Of a stretch of DNA of 64,000 nt, positions 1 through 9,138 are shown one piece after another. Below the pieces are notes generated by a model, which was given only the letters and a program-made list of their open reading frames with translations, was not told the DNA's origin and ran no database searches. Within the stretch, counting starts at the first letter, position 1, and every line of letters starts with the position of its first letter. The position numbers and the translations under genes are program-made. The stretch is from Caenorhabditis remanei (taxonomy: Eukaryota; Nematoda; Chromadorea; Rhabditida; Rhabditidae): positions 17,341,717-17,405,716 of the forward strand of contig NC_071330.1 in NCBI RefSeq assembly GCF_010183535.1, given 5' to 3'.

Positions 1-445
1 AAAATGTTTTACCACGAGTGGGGATCGAACCCCGGTTGTCAGATTGGTACCAAAATGTCAAAAACAAAAAACAAAAATGTTTTGCCACGAGTGGGGATCG
101 AACCCCGGTTGTCAGATTGGTACCAAAATGTCAAAAACAAAAAACAAAAATGTTTTGCCACGAGTGGGAGTCGAACCCTGGTTGTCAGATTAGTACCAAA
201 ATGTCAGAAACAAAAAACAAAAAAGTTTTGCCACGAGCGGGAGTCGAACCCTGGTTGTCAGATTGGTACCAAAATGTCAGAAACAAAAAACAAAAAAGTT
301 TTGCCACGAGTGGGGGTCGAACCCTGGTTGTCAGATTAGTACCAAAATGTCAGAAACAAAAAAACAAAAAAGTTTTGCCACGAGTGGGGGTCGAACCCTG
401 GTTGTTAGATTGCTACTAAAAAGTCAGAAACAAAAATTTGTGAAA
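1..445. repeat. Six-copy 73-bp tandem repeat with a tRNA T-arm-like core
   Basis: The landmark CCACGAG recurs at about 12, 85, 158, 231, 304 and 378, giving a 73-bp period (74 for the last step). On the minus strand each unit reads like a tRNA 3' half: a GGGG-TTCGATC-CCC T-arm with a GGTTCGATCCC B-box, a short acceptor-like tail, then T-runs resembling Pol III terminators. No A-box is visible. ORFs read through the array are artefacts of a period that is not a multiple of three. The array probably continues left of the window. Confidence 0.85.
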
Positions 446-489
446 TATCCGGTTTCTAAACGATGGTTTCAAAACACACTGAAAACTTT

Positions 490-700
490 TTCACTAAATA
501 CAACTTCCCGGGAAAAGTATCGAGACGTCTCGAAAGTATCGAGAAAGTATCGAGAAATCACTCAAAATTTCTCGAGAAAGTATCGATACTTTCGAGACGT
601 CTCGAGAAAGTTTCGAGAAATTTTCGAGAAATTTTTCCCGGGAAATTTCTCGATAATTTCTCGAAATGGGCTAGTATCGAGAAAGTCATATCGATACTTA
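490..700. repeat. TCGAGAAA / CGAGACGTCTCG palindromic simple repeat
   Basis: Dense, imperfect repetition of TCGAGAAA, GTATCGAGA and self-complementary words such as CGAGACGTCTCG and TTTCCCGGGAAA. Both strands read alike, so the tract can form many small hairpins. No coding signal. From 700 to 945 I see only a fragment of the TTGTAGTTGACAACTTTTT dispersed repeat and a GAGAGACGCAGAGAAGCGAG block that recurs, diverged, near 15,950. Confidence 0.7.
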
Positions 701-948
701 CACACTGTTTGGTGACAAACTTTCTTTTTGAATAATAGTAGATGCATACTATCAAAATTTGTTTGGTGTGTAAGAAGTATATTTTGCACATATAAACCTA
801 GATCTTAATTTTTGTAGTTGACAACTTTTTTATATCTCTAACGGGTGAGGCGCTTGCGAGAGACGCAGAGAAGCGAGAGTGTCTGACTGTCTGCGCTCTC
901 TCACCTCGCATTACCGAAACCCGTTTATCTCACTAACGGGCGGTGCTA

Positions 949-1125
949 TTATGAATTCATTTTTATCTGTGCATGGGAAGACCGCGCCGCACTCGCGCGG
1001 CGGCCACGCCCACTCCCATTTTAACGCTGCGTTCCATTTTTGAACACTGCCGCAAGAAATGGGCGTGGCCGCCGCGCGAGTGCGGCGCGGTCTTCCCATG
1101 CACAGATAAAAATGAATTCATAATA
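949..1125. repeat. GC-rich hairpin MITE
   Basis: An arm of about 62 bp starting ATTATGAATTCATTTTTATC and running into CCGCGCCGCACTCGCGCGG is repeated inverted at 1060-1125, with a spacer of about 50 bp. The arms are nearly identical, so the insertion is young. It lies just downstream of the last recognised exon of the WSN gene and may sit in its 3' region or last intron. Confidence 0.8.
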
Positions 1126-1224
1126 TCAAAAAATAATCCTCAATTTTCAAATTTGAAATCTCAATATCATAATTCCGAAATCTGCGAAAACTGGCGTAAT
1201 TAGACTTAATTAGATCGCACTCAC

Positions 1225-4195
1225 CTTTCTCCACAACCATTTTCGTATCTTCCTTTTTGTCCGTTACTGATGGCTTCTTCTTACCATCAGACACGTTCTT
1301 CTTTTCAGGTACAGCATTGTCTTTAGTAGGCGGAGCCTTATCATCCTTAGCCGTTGGAGGTGGTGGAGGTGGTGGAGGCATCTCATAATCAGAATCATCC
1401 TTTTTCTTTCTCTTCTCTCGAATCTCCCGTCCATCTGGTCCAACACTTTTCTGCTGATTCGGGAACCCACCGGGTGGTGGTTTACCCTCGCGGGCGGTCT
1501 TCATCACTGGCTTCTTGAACATCTGACGGAGTTTATAGATTGGAAAACGCCAATCGAAAAAGCAAAAGTAGATTGCGGCGACGAAGACTAACGCTCCGAC
1601 ACATATCAGGGTAATCCAGAAACTGAAAATATTGATTTAAATTTTTGTCTTAAATTCTCTGAAAACTATGTACTCACATTGATATTCCAACATGGTCAAC
1701 CTTTTCTGGAGGCTCATTTGTCGGTGTCGAGAAGATTCGTAGCATATCCATCATATCCCTCGGCATCTCCTTCAACTCACTTGAATACTTTGAGAACTTC
1801 AACTCCATCCCCGACATCTTTCTCAGTGACATCATCAGATTTTCACATTTCTTTTTAATAGTCGCATCTCCAGAATCCTCCAGTTTCTCCACAATCTCCA
1901 ATAACATCTCCGTGTGAAGATCCACGTCATTCAAATTGCTCAAGGCTGCCAAATGGTGTCCATATGCATAGAGTCTCGACGATTGGTTAACTTTCATCCC
2001 GTTCTTCCAGGCAATCGCATTCTTGATAAACTCTAATATCTCTTGGCGGGTACTCTGAAATTCCTTGAGCTTCGAGACCTCTGCAATCTGTTCCCCGTCG
2101 TTGACAAAAGTGTTGAAGATACTCGTATCTTTACTAATCGCCAGTTTGACAGTCTGAAGTAACATTGAGACATGTCCGAAGGTTCTCGAGTGGTTTCTCA
2201 GTAGAAGCATTTTCTTCAATTCTCGAACTTCCGAGCTCTGATCCTCCTTTATCATTTTTCCAGCTGCTAAGATCTCAGGAACCTTTTCAATGGACACAGC
2301 CATTGCAGATGAGACTTTCTTGAAGTTGGCGGCGAGTTCAGCGCTAATGTTGAGGGATCTCATAGTTTTGAAAACGCGGGATGCAGTGGCAACTTCTTTG
2401 AATGGACCTTCCAACTTGATAAGGCAATTCAGATGTGTCGTGTAATCGATAATTGCCTGCGCGGATTCAGTTGAAATTTCATTTGTTATCTCTTCCACAG
2501 TCGTTTTCCAGTTAATATCCTTTTTTAGATTGTCAAGGTTCTCTTTTAAGTAGTTGATGGTTTCTGCAATCATGTTTTGTTTGAGAAAGATAGAATAATT
2601 CCCAGAAATCTTTTGAAGATTGTGTAGAGCCATAACTTTCGAATATATATTTTGAATATTTGAAGCAGCCGTCTTCAAAAAAGTAGTGTCCTGTTTACGA
2701 AGTGTTTGGCAGGAATCCAATTTTGAGGCAACTGTTGCTCCAAAATCCAATGCATTCTGGATTGAAACCTCCTCAAACATAAACTGAATCTTCAGAATCT
2801 TTTTCACCGCTCTGTAGTGATCGTTGACCGTTAAACTGTTCCAACTTTCATGAAACTTCTCGATTGGTGACTTGAAACGTGTGACAGACTTTGTTCCATT
2901 GAGATTATACAAGGGATCGAGTACGGTTAGAATCCAAGGATTCTCTAAGTCCTTTTCTAGTTGTCCCAGGTCATTGAAGCCGTTTATGAAGCCAGTGGTG
3001 ACAAGGCGTGCATCTTTTTTGTGAATAGCCAACAGAGACTTCGAAATAGCATCCAACATTTTTGAATCCTGTCTGTCTCCGCCACCAATCGGTATCTCAC
3101 CAACAACTTTTGAATTGTCTCCAAAATATTTTTTTAAACGTGTAAAACCGTTTAAAGCAATGAATGGATCCGTGTTCAACTGTCCCATAATATCAACAAA
3201 CTCCTCCAAATGGCTAAGATTTCTCAACAATGCTTCAGCAGGTACCGTATCAAAAGGTTTGGTTAAACTCGATATTTCACTCATCAAAGCTGTCAATGCC
3301 GTCTCGAGAGCTTTGTAATCTTTCTCCGACTCTTTCTTCATGTTGCTCACTTTATCGATATCCACTTTTTTGAACACATCGGTGTTCCATTTTTTGAGAC
3401 CCTCCAATGCTGATAAGTTCTTTGGAAAATCCTTCATCTTCACAGAATGTTCTCTCCATTGCTCACGGATTTCATGCAACTTGATAAACGCATCTTCAGC
3501 TTTCTCCGATCCATTGCTCATTTTATTCTTCATCTCTACCAGTTTATCAACAAAATCATCCATTTTCTTCTTGTCAAATTTCTTCAAATCTGATAGGGGG
3601 ATATCAAAATTCATCAGTTCAACGGTAGCATTCTCGATTGATATCGATCCATCGGAAAGACCATTCTGTAGAGTTATCGCCGCTACAATACGGGCGACAC
3701 CACGAAGATTTTCGATAACAGTCATCGGGTCTTCGTCTGGAAATTTCAGAAAAGTTTTTGAAAAACTAAAATTCTAATTCTGGTATGGCTGAAGTGCGAG
3801 GCGTAATGTCGCTCCGTCCCACAACGGTTGCCACAGTACCAAGGATTTCAATACTAACCGCGACGCGCAAGCAACGCCACTCGAAAAAATTGTTCGTTGC
3901 AAGCCTTACACTTCGCACTGCTGTGATAAACGTCCTATTTAAAAACAATCGCTTTCAAAACTACCCTCAACTTACATATAGGCCTATCTGCCCGGACAAA
4001 CTGCACATCCGATGAAAATGCTAGATTATTGAAATATGATACCAATTTGTCAACATTTTCGGGAACATTTTTTGCGGAAGCTGAAAATGAACGTATGGTT
4101 CTGAAAATCTTTAGACGGTACTCACCTGTATTCAAATTCGCCGTCAGAATTGAAATAAGCAGAACCGCAGCTATCATCATCAACTTCTCTCGCAT
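1225..4195 (-). CDS. WSN-domain secreted/membrane protein (paralogue 1)
   Basis: Exons (minus): 4195-4126 (signal peptide MREKLMMIAAVLLISILTA), 3736-1678 (2.06 kb) and 1622-1225; all phases agree. The mature protein opens DEDPMTVIENL and has the ARIVAAITLQNGL motif typical of the nematode WSN domain, then about 600 residues of helical repeats without cysteine-rich modules. A transmembrane segment (ITLICVGALVFVAAIYFCFF) is followed by a basic, proline-rich cytoplasmic tail with an eight-proline run. A GTGAGT donor at 1224 means the last exon was not found; unspliced, the frame runs on to a stop near 1118. WSN is a family of unknown function expanded in Caenorhabditis. A paralogue of the same architecture lies at 36,277-39,257. 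Confidence 0.8.
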
Positions 4196-4356
4196 TTTGA
4201 ATCCAAGGGATATCGATGAATGTAAGAATATAAAAACAGAAAAAATTCATAATCAAGATAAGAGATCTGTAGGAAAAAAGACGGCGGGGCTAAGGTCAAT
4301 CAACGTGTAAATCTTTTGAAGAGCAATAATTAAAACGCGAAAAAGTGGTTTGATTA

Positions 4357-4660
4357 ACTAATGGAAGGAATCCAGGTGACCGTGAAGTTATGGCACGTGA
4401 CCTATATCATTGAAAAGCTGAGAGAACGCTGATTTCAAATATATATTCAAAATTTCGGAAAAATGACAAATTATTGCCTTTTTAACAAGCAATTTTCGCG
4501 TGTTAAAAAGGCAATAATTTGTCATTTCTCCTAACTTTGACCTTGTTTTTCTCAAATACCAGGTCTCGAGGACAAAAACTGAATATATATTTGGAATCAG
4601 TGTTTTCTCAGCTTTCCAATAATTTAGGTCACTCGGAGGCCTTTTCTAGTCAGTTTTCAC
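4357..4660. repeat. Palindromic MITE, family B, with nested hairpin
   Basis: Inverted arms carry GGTGACC...GTTATGG, CCTATATCATTGAAAAGCTGA and AATATATATTC, matched in reverse by CAGCTTTCCAATAATTTAGG. At its centre a second perfect hairpin (AATGACAAATTATTGCCTTT at about 4462 and its complement at about 4505) appears to be a separate insertion. Other family B copies lie near 9910-10250, 11910-12050, 34060-34190, 39990-40365, 41590-41720, 42110-42250 and 44300-44455. Confidence 0.75.
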
Positions 4661-5650
4661 TGCGAAGATATTCTAGAAATACATTTTTAAGTATATGTGA
4701 CCTGACCTCAACTTTTTATCTTTTTCGAACGTTAAGACTGGAGCGTGCCTTGGAAAATATTCACAAGATTGAACAGAATCCTCATGATTTTTATACACAT
4801 GTGAGAAAAAAGCACAACTTTGTCGAGTCAAGCGAAAACAGTTGCAGAAAGGGATGATACTAAAAAAAAAAAAAAAAGATATTGAAAATTGTTTTTTTGA
4901 AAGACCTGGTAATCGTGTGAATACACAACATATTCTACAGAAACATTTTTGTTTTTGAGAGTCGTGAGCAATTGATAAATAAATATTGCTACGATATTGG
5001 ACCGTTGTATTTATTTCATCTAATATCATTTGCTAAGAATATAATTGATAAATATGTAATTAAAAATTGAGAAATTTCGGCTTGCATTTGTTCATTTTCA
5101 TCGGAAATGCAACTCACTCACATGGGAGTGTCCCCCCTAGAATCTTCCCGTATTTTGAATCCAAGTAGTGCCTGGTGTAACTAAGTAAAATCCAGAATTG
5201 TAGCGGCGCTCTCTGACGTTTCGAGAAGTTACACAACTTTTTTGAAAATTTTCGAAAACTTTGATGTATCCACTTTCAGGACTCATAACTTTTTGAGTTG
5301 TTGAGCTACAGTAATGATTTTACGCTCAAAAACTTTTTTTCAAGCAATCGCCAGAAAACATAACCTGCAGATATGTAGTTGAAAGTGTGGAAAAGTCGTC
5401 AGTGTGAGGTTTCGATAAATGGAGGAACTACCACCTGCTTACTTTTTACTCCGAGTTATGTTATTTCAGTTTTTTTTTTGAAAAATCTTAGCTTTTCCAC
5501 GTATCGTGGAAAAACCTCCTCAAGTCTACCCATTTCAGTGCAAAATAGTGATGTTGTCTTAACATGACCATAACTCTCTAGGTGGTGTTTGTACAAAAAA
5601 GTTGACAACTACAAAAATGAAGATCTACCTTTGTTCTGTACGATTCAGTT
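4660..5650. other. Gene-free spacer with repeat fragments
   Basis: No exon-like reading frame with supporting splice sites was found. The stretch holds a poly-A run near 4863, AT-rich sequence, and near 5590-5640 a fragment of dispersed repeat A (AAAAAAGTTGACAACTACAA). The ORFs here overlap repeats and are not credible. Confidence 0.6.
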
Positions 5651-5659
5651 GAAATTTTA

Positions 5660-5994
5660 GCTCTGTTCCAAAAGTCGGAGGCCCATAAAAAATCGGAGGC
5701 CCTTAGCAGAATCGGAGGCCCATGGTTGATAGAGAATGTGTTCGTTTATAAATGATGAAACAATCCCCTACAAGCAGCTGAAGTAGTGCATAAGTACTGT
5801 ATTCACATAAATATGTCACATCCGTTATAATGAGCAATGAATGAAAAAAATATTTCTAAAAACTTTGCGCCTCAGCTGCTTGTAGAGGAATTGTTCATCA
5901 TGTATAAACGAACACATTCTGTAGCAATCATGGGCCTCCGATTCTTCTACGGGCTTCTTATTTTTTTATGGGCCTCCGACTTTTGGAACAGAGC
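5660..5994. repeat. Inverted-repeat MITE with GTCGGAGGCCC arms
   Basis: The left end GCTCTGTTCCAAAAGTCGG is mirrored by CCGACTTTTGGAACAGAGC at the right end. The inner arms also match in inverted orientation, including TGTGTTCGTTTATA and AAGCAGCTGAAG. The internal word TCGGAGGCCC is repeated three times in the left arm. No coding capacity. Confidence 0.8.
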
Positions 5995-6481
5995 CATAAT
6001 TTTACTATACTGTACAGTAACACCGTGGACATTTTCAACTGAACAGTTGAAAATCACGGTACTGTAACTTGATTGTCTTTAAGTTTTTCTTTTTGTCTAC
6101 TATCTGGAAGCATGTATATACCATGACTAATATCTTCATTTTTAACACAATCTACACCTTTTCTTTTTATTCTTCCCCCTTCTCATCTTCAGTTACGTAA
6201 TCTTGATTGCGTTGTCCTCCTCGTCGTCGGTATGTCGTATTCTACACGGGGGATACAAAATAGACAGACAGAGAGAGAGAAATGGCGCAACACACGAACA
6301 AAAAAACGAGCTTCTCCTTCTCCCCCTGACTAATAACCCGTTTTGCATCGTTTGCCGTCTCCTCTGATCCCCTATTCTATCTCGTCGATTGCTTACCAAA
6401 CTTTCGGTTTTTGTTTCGCACCCCCCGGGCCTCCCCTTCGATTCGGAAGCCAAAAATTTCATTTGTATTCTTCTGAAGAGA

Positions 6482-9064
6482 ATGATGAAAATTGTGTTAG
6501 CACTATCTGTTGGCGTTTTGGCAGTCGTTGTTGCACAGAATGGTGAGTTTTCTACTCAAGATTTTCAATTTAAAGGGGATTTTAAAAATTTCAGATTCGT
6601 TCGACTTGGTGGATGCTAACAATGACGGCAAGTTGTCAGAGAAGGAACTGAACGTTTTCATGAGGAAGAGAGGACGACCAGATGGGAAAGGTAAGGGTAC
6701 TGTATTGTTAGAAATTGTGAGATTAGGCAATCTGTAAAAGCAACAGGTCCATTTTGAAGCCATATGAATTCACAGCGCGTTTGCCCCCGACTTGGCAGGT
6801 TGAGTCGCCGCTCAGCCAAATCACGCGCTTTGACGAGCATTAGGGTGTTGAATTTTTTGAATCTTCCATTTTCTCGCTTTTTTTCAGTAACAAAAAATCA
6901 AGCGTCCCGCCACTTTTTGCCTTCCGCTATCTCAAAAGCCAAAACAAGATTTTTTAAAATTTTTTACACTTTTTGCCCCAATTTCCGCTATTCCAAACCC
7001 AAATCAAGATATAACTTCTAAAATCAGATTCCCCATAAAATTTGCAAAATTTTGAGCCCCATAATGCCATGGTTCCCTTCAATTCATTTTTTGACGGAGC
7101 GTTGCGGTCGAAAATTGAATTGAAGGAAACCATGGCAATATGGGTATCAAAACTTTGTAAATTTTGTGTAGAATTTGAAAAATCGGTATAAAACTATCAG
7201 AAACTATCAGAGGAATTCTGACACATAACTTATCCTGTTTGCCAACCTAGCCGTTCCAAGTTTTATCCTTCCAATTTCCATTTAACGTAAAGTTTTATGG
7301 CTTTCTAGTCTCCACTTTCTCTCAATTTGTCTACGATGTCTGATGCCTACTAGTCACACTATTACACCTAGTACCGCTATAGTAGTCTTCAGCGAAAAAA
7401 AAACTGGAATATGTATTAGTCATGTTTCAGAATACTTCCAACGCTTCGACCTAGACAGAAATGGACACCTCGACATTTCTGAATTCGTGCCACTTGTTTA
7501 TGAGATGAGCCGCCGTCCAGTCGACATGGACTATCAATTCTTCAAGAAAATGGATTTGAACGATGACGGAATCGTTGACAAGGCAGAGGTTGAGAAGATT
7601 CGTAAGGATAACAATGATAGAATTATCGATGGAATCTTGTCGATTGCTGATGTCAACCAAGACGGACAGTTGACTTACGAGGAGTTTAAGAGTCATTTGT
7701 CTCAGGGATCAAAGTTGAATGCGGCTGATGAGCAGAGAAATCATGCACTTCAATTGTTGTCTTTCATCGATTCAAATGGGGATAATCGGTTGGATCAGTT
7801 GGAGTTGTACAACTTCTCCCAGAAGACTTCTACTAATAAGGTTTGTGTTTTATGAGACTACGGATTATGAAAAGAGGACTAAAGTTATATTGCAGATTCA
7901 GATACTTCAGACAATTCTAAGAAACTTTTATCATATACAGTACCGGACAAAAAGTTATCAACTTTGGCCGTTTTCAGTGGAAAATGACCAACTTGGCTAG
8001 TGTGCCGTAGTAATTCTGAATGTCACACCATGAAAATTTTCAATGAATCATATAGATTGAACGTAGAGCTCCAATTTTGTAGTTGACAACTTTTTTGTAC
8101 GGACGCTCCCTAAAGAGTTATGGTCATTTTAAGATGACAGCTCAAAAATCGCACTAATTTGTACTGAAATTGGTCGATTTGAGGGAGAAATTACTTTGTC
8201 GATATGTAACTTGCTAGGGAGTGCCCGTACAAAAAAGTTGTCAACTACAAAAATGGAGCTCTACGTTCAATCTATATGATTCATTAAAAAATTTTATGGT
8301 GTGACATTCAGAATTACTACTGCAAACTCTCAAAGTTAGTCATTTTCCATAGAAAACGGCCAAAGTTGATACCTTTTTGTCCGGTACTGTATACTGAAAT
8401 TCTCACTAAATCCCCATTCTTCTGACTCAAAATGAGCTTTGATGGAAGAGTTTTCCAGTGCGGCCGTGTAGTCCTCTCGGACAATATTTTTTTTCTATTT
8501 TTCTCTATATAAATTGAAAAAAAACTACGAATATGTATTGAAAAAGGTGAGAAAACAAAGAATTGAAGGAAAAATCGTGTCTCTTCCACGTAGGTTCAAT
8601 TTGATACAGGAGAACGGGAATTGCGTCGTTTAGAACAATTTTCTGCATATCCGTTAAATACATATAAAAGTTTCTCAGAATATTCTGAGGTATCGGAATC
8701 TGCAATTAAAAATTAAAAATATAACTTCCATCCTCCTTGAAATGGCAAAACAGTGCTGCTCCTAGTTAGAACTACTCAAAAATAACCTAGATTTAGTGGT
8801 TCTAGTTTGTATCTGTTCTGCGTCGGGCGGTTTTGATCCGGGCATATTTCGTAACCGGGAAATTATGATCCGGGGCAGCACTGGCTAAATATAGCTGATA
8901 ATTAACAATTAACATTTTTCCAGGTCACCAAATCGGACGTCCAACAAATCTTCGCGATGCTCGACAAGAACCAAGACGGATATTTGCAAGAGAACGAGTT
9001 GATCCATCTGGCACAACAATTCTCAACAATTGGAAATGTCCGCTCGACTATTCCAAAGGTTTAG
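6482..9064 (+). CDS. Six-EF-hand secretory calcium-binding protein (CREC-like)
   Basis: Exons 6482-6542, 6595-6690, 7431-7840 and 8924-9064; phases agree and give 235 aa. The start gives signal peptide MMKIVLALSVGVLAVVVA. Six EF-hand loops follow: DANNDGKLSEKE, DLDRNGHLDISE, DLNDDGIVDKAE, DVNQDGQLTYEE, DSNGDNRLDQLE and DKNQDGYLQENE, all with acidic residues at positions 1 and 12. The layout matches calumenin/reticulocalbin-type proteins of the secretory pathway, which bind calcium with low affinity. No HDEL-type retention signal is present (it ends STIPKV), so it may be secreted. Intron 3 carries a mariner-type MITE. A poly(A) signal AATAAA lies near 9118. The exact orthologue was not identified. 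Confidence 0.85.
7052..7143. repeat. Short inverted repeat in intron 2 of the EF-hand gene
   Basis: GCCATGGTTCCCTTCAATTC at about 7066 is mirrored by GAATTGAAGGAAACCATGGC at about 7116, leaving a loop of roughly 30 bp. It forms a stable hairpin in the pre-mRNA and is probably a small MITE. Confidence 0.7.
7938..8389. mobile_element. Tc1/mariner-type MITE, 452 bp, TA target
   Basis: The ends are CAGTACCGGACAAAAAG and its exact complement CTTTTTGTCCGGTACTG, flanked by TA on both sides (7936-7937 and 8390-8391) as expected for Tc1/mariner insertion. The arms continue inwards as near-perfect inverted repeats, with dispersed repeat A (TTTTGTAGTTGACAACTTTT) and its complement nested symmetrically. 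No transposase is encoded. It sits in intron 3 of the EF-hand gene. Confidence 0.85.
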
Positions 9065-9138
9065 GTCTACTTGTTTGTGGTTTTTTCTGTATATAACTAT
9101 GACAAAAGAAGATTTATAAATAAATATTAATTAAAAAA

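Noticed and set aside
4..735. Overlapping ORFs of 60-150 aa in the left-end tandem repeat
   Set aside because: They are read-through frames of a 73-bp repeat (period not a multiple of three) and of the TCGAGA tract; no splice sites or family.
4519..4857. 112-aa ORF on the plus strand
   Set aside because: It begins inside a family B MITE and continues into AT-rich spacer; the same MITE reading appears at 9,643-10,044 and 41,601-41,870.
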